From Styela clava (Eukaryota > Chordata > Ascidiacea > Stolidobranchia > Styelidae): 64,000 nt of DNA. Both the position numbers and the translations under genes were made by a program. Numbering within the stretch: position 1 is the first letter of the stretch; every line of letters begins with the position of its first letter. Location: contig NC_135259.1 in the NCBI RefSeq assembly GCF_964204865.1, forward strand, positions 8,628,974 to 8,692,973, written 5' to 3'. Below the pieces are notes generated by a model. The model saw only the letters and a list, made by a program, of their open reading frames with translations. It was not told the origin of the DNA and ran no database searches. Positions 12,924 through 24,654 of the stretch are shown piece after piece.

Positions 12924-13315
12924 AATTACCGTTCCTAATTAACCATAATCTTGTCAGATTGGATTGTCAATTTTTTTTCATAACACAGTGTGCAGATAAA
13001 ATTCGCTGTAAACTCATTGATAACTTGGTAATTATATAAATTCGTAGTACTGCAATTCGAATCCAAGTCTTGTTTTCTAAAGAATCACAGGAAATTCTGA
13101 TTATTTCCGCTTACTCATCAATGCACGGAAAAGGTATCTTGTTGTTCCTTATTATTAATCGAATGTAAAGAAATCGACGTGTTGAATGCCTTATAAATTT
13201 TATGATACCTCGAACTGATGATAAGACTTTGTTTTACGCTGATTCAACGGCAGTGTGCCATTCCATATTATATGCGATTCTTTATTGATTTTAAAGACAA
13301 ATAGCGGTTTATAAT

Positions 13316-14791
13316 TAAGGATGTAAGTTTCGGAATTTCGAATCGAAGCGATTCGAATCAACAACAATTCGAATCGATTCGAAGCAATTTTAGGAAAAAC
13401 GGATTCTTTACAAAAATAATGACGCAGATAACGCGAGGCAATTACACGGCACAGCGTCGTTGTCTCAATGTCAACATAAAACGTTTCTTCCTTTATTTTA
13501 TAGCTTTTCCCAATTTGTAACAACCCTGGGGTTGTTATATGTATTCCTTTAGAGGAGCCAATGTTTAAGCTCAATTTTGTACGACTCAATATGTTTTACA
13601 AATATGTCATTATATATATTAACGCTCTACTGATTTGCCTTATAGTATAATTGAACTATTCCATATTAAAAACACAGGTCTGCGACGTTCCTCTCACAAT
13701 CATTGCTTCTATTAATCATGGCACTAAACTAGGGTTGGGGATTTCAGGGAAAATGTCCTAACTGTTAACCGGGTAAAATTATCCGGTTAACCGAAGCGTG
13801 ACGTTTGACGTAATAAATTATAATTTCAGCTTGTTACGCCACAATGGTTATAAAGCAATTTTGAGTGATCTCATCTCGGTATCGCTCAAAATTATTCACG
13901 AATCGAGATAGTACATGATTGCTCTGCTGCAAGAGATATGTAGCGGGGTTCGGATATGTGGAAGTCTTTCAGAAAACCTGATTCCGTTATCAAACTTCAT
14001 TTATGTGACAAATTTTCAGTGTTCGATGTACAAATTCTACTTCGAGATATCATAAAGAAAAACGGCACCATCTGCGCACTTGTTGGATGAAATTGAATAT
14101 ACGATTTTGCAATAAAATCGTGAACAATATATTTCGACCGAAAACAGATTCTGAATTTATCATTGTCAATTTTCATAATCAGCAATCTCAATATATCAAT
14201 TTTTTCCACATTTATTGGGTCCTTACCCACATATATAGTTAGTGAAATTCTTTTGAAATAAACGCCGCAGGAGATAAATTTGTGGTGACGTAATTATTTT
14301 TGAAGGAATTCTACAGTATAAAAATGATTTGTACCTGACATGTCAGTTAAAATAAATCGTAACCGTTAACCATTCCAAAATCGGTTAACCGGTTAATCAT
14401 TCCCAGCCTTACACTAAACACATTTAACTAGCGTATATCATTTGGATAAATTTTGAAGGTCAATTTGGGAAGGAAATTATCATTATATGTATGTAATTAA
14501 AAACGAATAATTACGTGATAAAAAATGAATATGTGACAAAGCCTAGCTCCATGAAACAAAAATAAATTCTCACAGCCCTAATATGTTGGGTACCTGGTGC
14601 ATCTATTGAATGTATTTGTTTCTACTAACTCTTTTATTTAATAATATTATTTACTCCAAATTCTTCCTGTAGTTAATTCACCTTCAAAATTCATGGATAA
14701 TATGACGTTATACTAAATATAATCAGATTCCGAAATATTCGAATCGTGACATTCTGATTCGGAAATAATATATTCGAAACTTACATCCCTA
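13316..14791. mobile_element. hAT-type element, outer of a nested pair
   Basis: Ends are TAAGGATGTAAGTTTCG on the left and, inverted, TAGGGATGTAAGTTTCG on the right. They are flanked by TTTATAAT (13308-13315) and GTTATAAT (14792-14799), a 7-of-8 target duplication typical of the hAT superfamily. Just inside lie clustered ATTCGAATCG palindromic words that look like subterminal transposase-binding sites. There is no transposase. It contains the insertion at 13730-14411 and sits between the two glycosyltransferase genes. Confidence 0.75.
13730..14411. mobile_element. hAT-type element nested in another hAT element
   Basis: 682 bp beginning TAGGGTTGGGG and ending CCCAGCCTTA, with subterminal GTTAACCGG / CCGGTTAACC inverted words. 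It is flanked on both sides by an exact 8-bp duplication, CACTAAAC (13722-13729 and 14412-14419). It is non-autonomous: no transposase-like frame is present. It must be younger than its host element, since it interrupts it. Confidence 0.88.
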
Positions 14792-14799
14792 GTTATAAT

Positions 14800-16410
14800 A
14801 GATTCGTTTTTGTTTTGTATATATAATTATCATATTCGTTTTTCGATGCTACAAATCTGGCCTACCAGGAGTCTATATCCCCATTCAACGATAAAGATCT
14901 TACGCTTGATGTCGGCTTAAGCTAAGCCTGTTGGAGCGAGAACTAATATTTTTTGTAGCATGGACCACATGGCGAAGACGCCTAACTATATCGATGACCA
15001 TTATATACTGCCCTAACGGGAGCTAAATCCAATGGAATATTTGGGAAGGTATTTTTCAATTCATAAATTAACTCAACAAATACTTGTATGTTACAAACAA
15101 AAATCCGTTGCGGCGCCAAAGCTGCAATATACGTCACGATGCGTGACGTTATAATACAGGTTACTTCCTAGTCGGTAAAGTAGCCATTGGGTAATTTGCA
15201 ATTCTAAAACTGGAATATACTTTTACGTCTGAGATTGTGAATCTATCAATTCTTAGCTTGTTTTAAAATATTTCAAATTTATATCGAAATTTTGATTGAA
15301 ACTACATTTAGCAATAAAGCTATGAAAGTATCATTTTCATTTAGTCTCAATCTGGCCTCGCTCTTTCTGTTTCCTTCTATCAATATGTATTACCGTATAT
15401 ATATTTTTTTTCTATTGCGTTGAAACTTCACATCGAGTTTAAAAATCTGAAAGTGCTCAATAAAAAGACAAATGACTATTCTATTCATTGGTTAAAAAGT
15501 TATTTTAAATTGTTGTGAAAAACTTGGCTATACCAAGAAACTAAATTGCAAATAAAAATAACATAATAGCAAATTAGTTTCCATAAATTTGATAAAGTCA
15601 GTATGTTTGGATATCGGTTTGTTCAACATCTAAATGACCATGAATTTCACATCATAAATTTCATATTTACTTTTCATAGGCTGATTTAGTAACAGTTTTG
15701 TTATGTTGATATTATATTAGTAATTTTAAAAGTAAGTTTTGAATTTCTAATTTCAAAAACCTAACAGTAGAAATCCATAGAAATAGAAGTACCAGTTTAA
15801 TATATCGTTCTAATGTTCACTTTCTTTACCGTCATTTCATTGGATACAGAAATACAATTAGTTGTAACCAGGAACATATCCTAGCCTAGAGATAGATGTG
15901 AGAAATGCAATCAATGCCTTCGGATACCAACTATCACATTTTAGTCCCTATTATTTTACTTGAACAACTCTTACTATCCCCATAATATCTTTTGATTCAT
16001 TTCCAATATTAAACATAAATTACAATGCTATGAGGCAATAGCAATTTAAAGCGTCAAGTTAGGTTTATATAAATAAAAGAAATCTAAATATTCAGTAACA
16101 GAAAAAATTATAAAAAGTAATTTTTAGACGAAGCTACGAATAAATATGTTCCTGCAATGTTCAGGCTTGAATTTCGCGGCTTCAATCCCTCACTCTCTAC
16201 CTGTCAGCTTACAAATTGTAGATAGAGGATATATCGGTGATGTCAATATTAAATAATATGAGAACCCAGACGTCTTACTGTGAGTATAAGAAAAATTTAT
16301 TAAAATTTGTTTGATAATAAAATTACTAGAAATCAGCACCATGTGACCGGGTATGATGGTATAATGACCAATGGAAAATAGGTTAATAATGGACCAAAAC
16401 CAATATATTA
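14800..16410. other. No supported gene
   Basis: 1.6 kb of AT-rich intergenic sequence between the outer hAT element and the 3' flank of the minus-strand glycosyltransferase gene. Short reading frames only. No repeat family was recognised. Confidence 0.5.
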
Positions 16411-16465
16411 TTGAGGCACTGCAAATACGTAAATCTGTCAACATAGCACATGGAGAAACCAGTGG

Positions 16466-16471
16466 TTTATT
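16466..16471 (-). terminator. Candidate polyadenylation signal of GT-B
   Basis: AATAAA on the minus strand about 190 nt downstream of the GT-B stop codon. The same word is preserved, as GAATAAACAACTGG, in the duplicated 3' flank of the pseudogene near 62899. This is an isolated hexamer and so only a candidate. Confidence 0.4.
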
Positions 16472-16662
16472 AGACGCAATTTTAGGGTTTCAGTTCACTT
16501 GGCAATTCGAAGGACACCTTTAAGCTTCATTTCTCGTCGTCACAACGTTCACAGTTATGGCAGAATAAACCATGGTTGGTGGCTCAAACGCTATACTGTG
16601 CGTGCGAAGAAACGTTTCCTATCTCTTTTTATATAGGCTGGTAAAATGGACTGAACAATATT

Positions 16663-18198
16663 TCAGTATATTGCTACTCTACCAACAAAATCACGTGGAT
16701 TTTCTAATTTCGTAGGGAAAGGATGGTCTTCACCAAATATATGGAGCGAGTGAGAATCGTGAGCCCATACAGATTCATTGGCAATTTTCCAAATTATTTC
16801 ATTCAAAAACTTCATATCTTGCATATATTTATTAGTCATAAACCTCGCGTCCAATAACTCCTTCATATTTGGAATTGCATTATACCGCGCACCCCACATA
16901 CCGCCATTCATAGGTTGTCGGGCATGATTCTTGTGATCTCTCATCGTGTGAAACATTCTTCCTGATGCAACCCATTCGTCCACGGCAGCTTTACCTCGCT
17001 TCAGTAACCAAGAGTCAATATCTCTCACTGCAAACATTTTAACGGGCTCTGATGCGACTAAAAAACGCCAAGACATTTTAGTTATAATATTCGTTCCTGT
17101 CATATCAATGAATCTCACATCAAACTCGCACATTTTTGCCATGATTTCATCGGGAACTGAATAATCAGTATATATCCATATTTTCCAACCTGGGTATATG
17201 CTGAATGCACGTGCAGCGTTTTCTTGGGCAGTTTTAGTGTATCGCCAATGACTACCATAAAATGAGTAGGATATAACAGGACGAACCCAAAACCGCTTTT
17301 CCTTATTAATTTTTTTGATTGAGTAGTTTGGTATATAAGATTCCTCAGAATTTGTGCACCGGTCAAAATAAAATTCAATTCCATCTTTTATCCAATCAGG
17401 AAATTCACATCTAGAGAATCGATAAGCAACTTCATTTTCACCGCAGTGATTTTCAACATTTTGATTTCTTTGTCCGATTTGCATTGTCAAAGATTTTTTG
17501 GGATACAGAATGGGAATGTTTCTATTTTCAAATAATTTTGTCCATTTCATTTCTGGCAACTCTGCACTTCGTTTTTTCATCAAATCTGAAACAATACTTT
17601 TCAACAAGACAACTCCAAATTTTGATGTTGATTCTCCAATACATAGAGAACCATTTAGGTTTTCACAATCGTATGAATAATTGTGCATATTAGCAGAATG
17701 ATACAAAGATAGAAATCCATTGGTTTGGTTAATGTTTCTTGATATAAAACTTATACAATTCTTTGAAAATATGGTTTCACCACTGATGATAAAAATAATT
17801 TTGTATGCTGACTTTAAGAAATATTCAAAAAGTTCGAGCGGTGACGTAGAATCACGATCCGAATTGAAAACTGTTATGTCTTTTCCGTACCAATCTTGCA
17901 GCGTGTTTTTATCTAATTTTGATGGCGAAGAAATATGAATATCATGCGATGGTATATTATGATATTGACGCACAACAGACGAAGTAAATTCCACAATTCC
18001 AGTCTTGTTTTGCACAATAATTCCAATCATAATATCTGATTTTGGACCAATTTGTATAGCTTGCGATAAGATCGTTTTTTGGGAAATTTTTGTGATAGAT
18101 GCTATGCTGTATCGTTGTGTTTCGTACACTGACCATCCAATATAACATATTGTCAATAAAATAATGCCCGATATAACTGCGACTCTAGTCCGAGTCAT
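16663..18198 (-). CDS. Glycosyltransferase-like type II membrane protein (GT-B), intact
   Basis: A single uninterrupted frame of 511 residues from ATG 18198 to TGA 16663. Residues about 5-22 are a hydrophobic signal anchor (VAVISGIILLTICYIGW), giving a type II, Golgi-lumen topology. A stem with Asn-glycosylation sequons (NKT, NQT, NYS, NGS) follows. The middle part (about 50-220) resembles a glycosyltransferase fold with FLSLYHSANMHNY and FGVVLLKS. The C-terminal catalytic-like part (about 300-511) has VRPVISYSFYG, KIWIYTDYSVP, R392-D-I-D-S-W (DxD-like), FHTMRDHKNH and NGGMWGARYNAIPN. It converges with GT-A across 3.7 kb that is partly hAT sequence. A third, dead copy with its 3' flank lies at 59745-62965. 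Donor and acceptor are not deducible. The call rests on motif recognition, so it is family level only. Confidence 0.78.
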   Translation of the reverse strand: MTRTRVAVISGIILLTICYIGWSVYETQRYSIASITKISQKTILSQAIQIGPKSDIMIGIIVQNKTGIVEFTSSVVRQYHNIPSHDIHISSPSKLDKNTLQDWYGKDITVFNSDRDSTSPLELFEYFLKSAYKIIFIISGETIFSKNCISFISRNINQTNGFLSLYHSANMHNYSYDCENLNGSLCIGESTSKFGVVLLKSIVSDLMKKRSAELPEMKWTKLFENRNIPILYPKKSLTMQIGQRNQNVENHCGENEVAYRFSRCEFPDWIKDGIEFYFDRCTNSEESYIPNYSIKKINKEKRFWVRPVISYSFYGSHWRYTKTAQENAARAFSIYPGWKIWIYTDYSVPDEIMAKMCEFDVRFIDMTGTNIITKMSWRFLVASEPVKMFAVRDIDSWLLKRGKAAVDEWVASGRMFHTMRDHKNHARQPMNGGMWGARYNAIPNMKELLDARFMTNKYMQDMKFLNEIIWKIANESVWAHDSHSLHIFGEDHPFPTKLENPRDFVGRVAIY

Positions 18199-18331
18199 AT
18201 TAACTTGAATGTTTCATGGAACTGTAATAAACAAATTAACAAATTATATTAAATCGTTTAGAATCTCGCTAAGTAAATTTGTAATTGGAAATCAGCAAGA
18301 AAAAATTTCTGTTACGGGTTATGCAATAAAC

Positions 18332-19520
18332 CAGGGGCGTGCAACCTTTAATGCAGGAGGGCCAGATACAAATACCTGGGTAAAACAGCTGAATGCATTT
18401 TTATTTAACATAGGCTTTCTAGTAGTTGCAGGCACAAAACTTTTAACATACGTTGTTCGCTTTGCACAAACTAGCATTGTAACGTCATAGGCATAGATAA
18501 TAAATTGGACTCAGGTATCGGCATTCAACGCAAGTTACGCAGTCACTCACACGTACCAGAATAAACTGAATTGAAGACTGGTTTCGCGAGTCGTACAAGA
18601 TCAATACTTAGCTACAAATGCGGTATCTAGTATGACATTTCACGGTTCTAAATCGCATAATATCTTTAAGCTTTAGAAAGTATGCAAGATATATAGTTGT
18701 AAATATATATTACAATCTGATCGAAATCCTGAAATCAAGCCGCTTTTCATTTTCAGGTAAAATCTTTAAAATTATTAGATCAAAAGTTTGTTTTCGAACT
18801 GAGTAGCCTACTTTAAAACTATGGAACTACATTTTGCAATAAAAATGTCTTTATGTCTATGCTAACTGACTGTATCCGGTTTCCTCCTTTCATCAAGAAA
18901 TTGTTTTTGCTCTTTTTGAATTAATTCATACCATAAAGATTTTTTATAGCAATAACTATGATATGCACAGATGTATGCCATCGTCAAAGCCAAATTTGTA
19001 CATTATGTCACAGAAACTCATGCGTCTTTTTATTTTGATTCAGAAAAGAAACAATAACCGATGTAAATTATAACAATTAAATGATAAAAAACTGTCAAAT
19101 TTAACTACAATTTTGGTAAAAAGAAATACGTAACCTGTACAATTATCATTAAGAAACATTTCCCACGTATACCTGATATTGCGTACTAAAATACAAATAG
19201 AGTAAACCGTTTCAAAACCCGATCCCTGATATTACACAATATCCTTCAACGAAAAATTAAAGTAATAGTCACCTACACTTCCTTCCTATACATAGGTCTG
19301 AATTGTTGTGATATGTCATAGAAATAGTCTATTGATAGGCATTGCTATATTTATGTGACAAAAGTAATATTTTGTCAGTGAGGCCTGCCTATGAATAAAA
19401 AATGTAAAACGTAAAAATGAATGAAAATTTGAACGGTAAACAAAGATTTTTATTTCATTTCATTTTAAATTTGTAGTTTATTTTTTGTCACTTTGATTCG
19501 TCTTTCTCCTTCCAATATAT
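18332..19520 (+). mobile_element. hAT-type element end (CAGGGGCGTGCAACC family)
   Basis: It begins CAGGGGCGTGCAACCTTTAA, a hAT-like terminal sequence, just upstream of GT-B. Sequence near 19440-19510 (TTATTTCATTTCATTTT.., TTTTTTGTCACTTTGATTCG) recurs at 22705-22775 within the hAT remnant that encodes a transposase start. The two are therefore probably one family. The other terminus was not found and the element is degraded or truncated. Confidence 0.5.
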
Positions 19521-19734
19521 TGATTATTTTTATTACCAGACCGTTTAAACGCCGAATTGACGCAAAAAATACAACCGGAAAGACACTAAACTAGCGATAG
19601 CGAATTCCTTCAAAACACCTTGCCAAGTAGCTTACCTATATTATCCAAGCAGCAAATAATAAATATTCTCAAACCATAAATGTTACATGACTGCTCAAAC
19701 TTCAGTATCTAATTTACAATTTTCTCCGGCTTCG

Positions 19735-20149
19735 ATTCTTCGTTCGTTTGGAATTAGAAAAAAATGGGCATTGTGATGCCACTGCTACCGTTGCGAATAC
19801 AATTCATTCACTACACTAACTTTCACATACTGCAGTTTCTCAGGCTAGACACGATACTCGGCAAGTTCCTTTCTGAGCCTTTGCAGCGGCCAAACTTTCA
19901 TTTGTTACGTGATAATATATCCGACGTGCACAGACTCAATTACTGTACTATACGTGTATATCGTATTTTGCGCAGATACAGTAGGCTACTGTATTCGTCG
20001 TCTTTGAAAACACGCAACAGGAGCTGCATGAAACTGGTTCAAGGCAATTTTTGAGGTCTGTTTTTAAATTCAGTCAACATCAGACGGGATGGACTACTCA
20101 AGACGTGGCGATTGACCGGTCGATCGCGATCGAAATGTGGCCACCCCTG
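19735..20149 (-). mobile_element. hAT-type element end (CAGGGGTGGCC family), inverted copy
   Basis: Reverse complement of the 10670 family. Read on the minus strand it begins CAGGGGTGGCCAC at 20149, then CGATCGCGATCGACC, and further in shares CACGTAACAAA, GCCGCTGCAAAGG and TTTTTTCTAATTCCAAACGA with 10670-10870. It is longer than the left copy, with about 190 extra internal bases. Together with 10670 it brackets both glycosyltransferase genes in inverted orientation. Confidence 0.65.
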
Positions 20150-20178
20150 TTATATCGTATTTCACTGCAAAGTAATAG

Positions 20179-22692
20179 CTTATTAGCAATAATATTTCTA
20201 TCATCTCTCCACTGAGGCCTAGAACAATCTGTAGACTAACATTGACTAAAAAGTGAACCCATGCGTTGAAATTCAGAAGATTTTAAAACTGGCCATTTAA
20301 GATCGCATGGTCCGATGAACATCCACGTTATTTGTGTCATAAACTGAAATTTTTTGAATTATGTTATCCCGACGATGGACCTATTTTAAAACGACTGTTT
20401 TATTCCTGTAATCGTTTTTATCCCAACGCCAAAATGGTCATTTTATGATCATGGTTTGCGCATGAGTTGTGCTCGCAAAGCTCATAATATTAGGTTTCAC
20501 GATCGTGAAGTGGATACGTTTCTTATTGTTACTCAACTTATGACCACTGGGATAATACTAACGTGACAATATAATTTTTCTACATGAATGTTTTACCTAA
20601 ATAATTGATATAACCAGTGAATGTAATACAGCGCAAGTTAGGTAATTTTTGTCTTATTATGTCAAAAAATCGATTCTAAATTACTTTGGTAATATGTATC
20701 AGATTTTAATGAGAATTATTAAATAAAACACTGAGGTTCATCTTCTCACTTTACCACAATAAAAATCCTCTGCTTGCATTTAAACCTTTGTACTCGGCTA
20801 GTTGCGACCCTTGAATGGTCTACCATTGTGTATATTCATGTCCAAAACACATATATATATTTACGATATTATAGTTAATGTTTAATCCGCACTTCGAGTC
20901 GCGCACCAAGCCCATCTAATACATTTATTGTTGCCAAACAATATATTTTAAAATGTACTGCAAAAAATGATCATTGCACGAAGGCTTGTCTTTAGGCAAA
21001 GCAAATCTGTCACAGAGCTTCTTATGCGATTCATTTTGTTTGTCGTATTATTATTATTTGTCAATATATTACTTATGTGGGTGCGCCAAATACAATCTAT
21101 TTTAAACTAATAAAATTGCAGTATAATGTTTCATTTTGTGTATAGGGGAAATGTTCGTGAGTGGTGCCATGACCCCACTACTAACGAACACAGACGGCAA
21201 CTTCGAACACAGACTAAAAAACTGTTGTGAACAGCTCATTCCATAGATTACGCAAATCGGACCGTTTTATCTTCCAAATGACGATAATGCGACACATCAT
21301 GTACAATTTTATGGCTTTTAAACGATTGACTGCCAATTATGCGTTCGAAAACTGCTTCTCTCTGCCTAGCATAGCCCATATGCCGACTATATAGGCGAGT
21401 GCAATTTACCCGCCCCGTAGTTGAACGTAATAGTTGATTACAATATTGAAGGAGGACTCTTTTCCGTGAGCCACGAGTATTTGTATTTCACTTGGTTTTC
21501 CAATGATGATGCAATAGATAGATGATTGTGTCGACTCGAGTGAATAAAGTACATGTTTTAGAGACGTTCGCCAAACAATATAGGCGCTATTAATGCTGCT
21601 GCTTGGTGTAGGAAATCTAGGGATTTGTTCAAAGACAATTGTTTTAAAACAATTGTTTTAAATCAAGTTTTTTTTGCCTGTTTTGTTTAAAATGGCTGTA
21701 CTATTTGATTTTTTGTATTGAATAGGTTGAAGAAAAATGGATGTAAAAACTTGCCAAGCGCTTCTTATTTGCAATAAATCCCTCAAAACGCCACAAATAT
21801 CGATAGAGGCTCACGCACACCTTCTCAAGCTGTAGTTCAGTGGTTGGCGCAGTAAAACGCAACCGCAACGCATTACGTGAACGACCCTGCTGCGACGAAA
21901 CCACCTTGCGAAAATTGAAATGCGATCGAATAAATGAGTTTGTATAATCTTGAAAAACCTCTTCACTTCAACCTTTATAACAAAGTATGCTAAGCATAAA
22001 TTAACCGAACAGTATTAACCGTAAAAATGCCTTAATTTTATGAGAAAAATGTCAATACATGAACTCGAAATCCATAATATGGCGTCATAACAGATTATAG
22101 TTGTGGCGTCTTTGCATCACCTGACTCTTATAATTAGCAAACGCTAGACTAGGGTGTCTCATCGTTTATATCAGTAGATTGCCACCGATGTAAGCATATT
22201 CTTCATTATAGCAACCCATTCGTTTTGCAGAAGGCTGCCCTCGATCGAATTGCTTTTGTACTAGGCTCGTGAGCTGAGTTTCATGATTTTTCTTACTTGA
22301 AACATCTCTCTGATTACTCGGATAAACAATCCGGTAAAATCTTATCACTTGGTAGGTACAAACTTGGCGATAAATGTACGCAATAGAAGTAAAGGTCAAA
22401 ATAGGAATTTTTACTTCCATTTTTAAATTATAATTACGGCTGCGTGTGCAGTTGCCAGAACGTTTCGGCGTAGTTTCACAGCGTTGCAAGGCGTATTTCA
22501 TAAAAAAATACAGGAAAAAAATGATTTAAAACAAGCCATTTGTTTTAAAACACGATGTTTTTCTTTAAATTGATAAAAAACAAAACCCTAACTGGAAATC
22601 GACTTGCGTATATATATTATATGCTGGGCAAATGTATTTGGTATAATATTAATGTGATTTCCTGCGTAGCTTGCTTTATCGATAAACACATT
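20179..22692. repeat. Large dispersed repeat R1, copy 1 (interrupted)
   Basis: From CTTATTAGCAATAA onward this matches 28230-29920 in the same orientation over most of its length, for example AAAAGTGAACCCATGCGTTG, GATCGCATGGTCCGATGAAC against the copy's ATCGCATGGTCCGATGAAC, CTCGGCTAGTTGCGAC and GTGAGCCACGAGTATTTGTA. It is interrupted at 21618-22592 by an insertion absent from copy 2. There is no coding sequence common to both copies, so it is probably part of an unrecognised transposon. Confidence 0.75.
21618..22592. mobile_element. hAT-like insertion inside R1 copy 1
   Basis: Ends are TAGGGATTTGTT and AACAAAACCCTAAC (imperfect inverted repeats), with several TTTTAAAACA-type words near both ends. 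The flanks AGGAAATC (21610-21617) and TGGAAATC (22593-22600) match at 7 of 8 bases. R1 copy 2 has the uninterrupted sequence AAGAAATCGGCTTGCG and serves as the empty site. No transposase frame is supported. Confidence 0.65.
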
Positions 22693-22699
22693 CTGCACA

Positions 22700-23251
22700 T
22701 TCGAATGGTAAACTAAGTTTTTATTTCATTTCAATTTTGCAGTTTATTTTTTGTCACTTTGACTCATCTTTCTGGATCCGGCCCGCGTAGTAATATAATC
22801 CGGCCCGCGACGCTTCACTGAATTATAGTAATAAAAGAGCTGTTTTGACGATTATATTCTTCACGTAACAGAATTTATTGTGAGACACGTGTAGACTAAA
22901 TCATATTATAATCTAACAAGTATAAAATTCACCATTACTCGTTTAATGAGCCTATAATTTAAATATAATTAGACAAATGGCAACAAAACGCAGAAAAGTT
23001 GATGCTAAGTGCAAAGGGTTCAATGGCGCCGAAATTATTCAAATGTCAAAATATTCAAAATTTTTGGGGATGCAATGCAATGGGGAAATAAGTCTATATT
23101 TTTTCCGAGAGATGTATCACTGCTTGATTTCCATTATAAAAAGTATCATTCGTTCGGTTTTTGACTTTGTGCAAAAATTTGTGCGGCCCGCCAATGACTT
23201 ATTGCAACCCGTAATTTTGGCCCGCGAGCGACAAAAGGTTGCCGACCCCTG
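22700..23251 (+). pseudogene. hAT element remnant with transposase N-terminus
   Basis: The right end reads GCAACCC.., GGCCCGCGAGCG.., GGTTGCCGACCCCTG, the inverse of a typical CAGGGGTCGGCAACC hAT terminus, with repeated CGGCCCGC subterminal words. A frame from ATG 22977 starts MATKRRKVDAKCKGFN, a beginning I recognise from hAT/GTF2I-repeat-like transposases, but it loses similarity after about 20 residues. The element is internally deleted and cannot be autonomous. It inserted at or near the end of R1 copy 1. Confidence 0.65.
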
Positions 23252-23378
23252 CCTTAGTTGATTGGGATGCAGTTTAGTGAAATTTGACCATTTCAATATG
23301 ACTTTACACTTTCACTTCTATCATATATCCACTCATACCTGAAGACTACAAACTGTTTGATTCAACAATTTAGCGATT

Positions 23379-24186
23379 CGTCACGCTAATAACCGAATTG
23401 TGTTTATTTTTGGCGATTTTGAGTTTTTATAAAATAGGTATTTATGTAATGCTGCGCACCTGTCTGTTAACTCAGATTTTATTTTAAGAATTCCGAATCC
23501 CATAAAAATGAAGATTTAGTATGACATGCACATTTGTGCAATTGTTTCGTCATAATGAATTATCATTGGTACCGCAGAACTATTGTGACGTCACAAGGGC
23601 AAAATAACCTCGGCGAAAGATTTTCGAGTTTTTGCATCTCGGATTCTAGCTTAGCGCGTATTAATTTGACTTTATACTACAGTATAGGAAGACGTACACT
23701 TGTGATATTCACTGTCCGAGTCCAATTCACCTTGGTTGGCTTTTATATTGGGTGCATTGCTGTTTTATTCTTTATATTTAATCTTAGTCTTATTTCGGTG
23801 GGTGTGCAAAACGTGTTATATTGATGAAATATATATTTTTAAACATAAAAAATAATGAAATTGAAACTGATTAGCTATTTTGGGAATTAGACATTGTAAA
23901 TACTGAGAATTAAATTCGTTTTTGGAATGTTTAGTTTTCAGGACTAGGGCATATAGTAAAGTTGCAAAATTGCGTATGTCCCCAAGTCATAGACACATTT
24001 CTGTCTAAGTCACAGTGCGCCATTATGACGTCACTTAACTGCGTAATACAAATTAACTTAAATCCGACTACGATGAAAAAATTGAACCATGGCGATTATT
24101 GACTCTCAATGGCATAACAATATCATTAGGAAGTTTTTCTCAAAACTGCTAAAAATGACTTACGCAATTCGGTTATTAGCGTGACG
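23379..24186. mobile_element. 808-bp terminal-inverted-repeat element with GATT duplication
   Basis: The ends are inverted copies over about 25 bp: CGTCACGCTAATAACCGAAT on the left, and the same on the right in reverse (24162-24186). GATT lies immediately outside both ends (23375-23378 and 24187-24190), which would be a 4-bp target duplication. The interior has GTGACGTCA words but no transposase-like frame. The superfamily is undetermined. Confidence 0.72.
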
Positions 24187-24654
24187 GATTACTCATCCGG
24201 ACTATTCATTTATCTATAATAGGTGGAATTCCTTGGTAAGAAGCCAGACGAAAAATGTGCTAGTCTTTGTCGTTTACCACTTATATAACGAGGTGTATTA
24301 CAAATTACTTGTCCAGTACAAGTACTTCAATTCTGTTGGAAACATTTCATTGAATATTTTCGAAGTTAAGATTACCACATATGACCCTTTTGTACTACAA
24401 ATTACAACCTCATCTATTTTTTTGTATTTGTAGATTGTAATCACTGTATACCAATGATGTACTCTGTATTACCACTAGATCACAATTTGGTTGGAAGCTT
24501 TAATTACGCAAACAATAGCAGATACTCTTGCTACTGGATTTTCAATCTACAATTCCCCAAAGAACAAGAGAGCAATGCTCAAATATATGGACACGCAGAA
24601 CAATTCCCCTAAAATCATATGCGGTGACTTACCAGTACCTGTATAAACAAAGCA

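Noticed and set aside
13200..13589. 129-codon minus-strand frame
   Set aside because: It straddles the left end of the outer hAT element (13316) and is built partly of ATTCGAATCG palindromes; chance frame.
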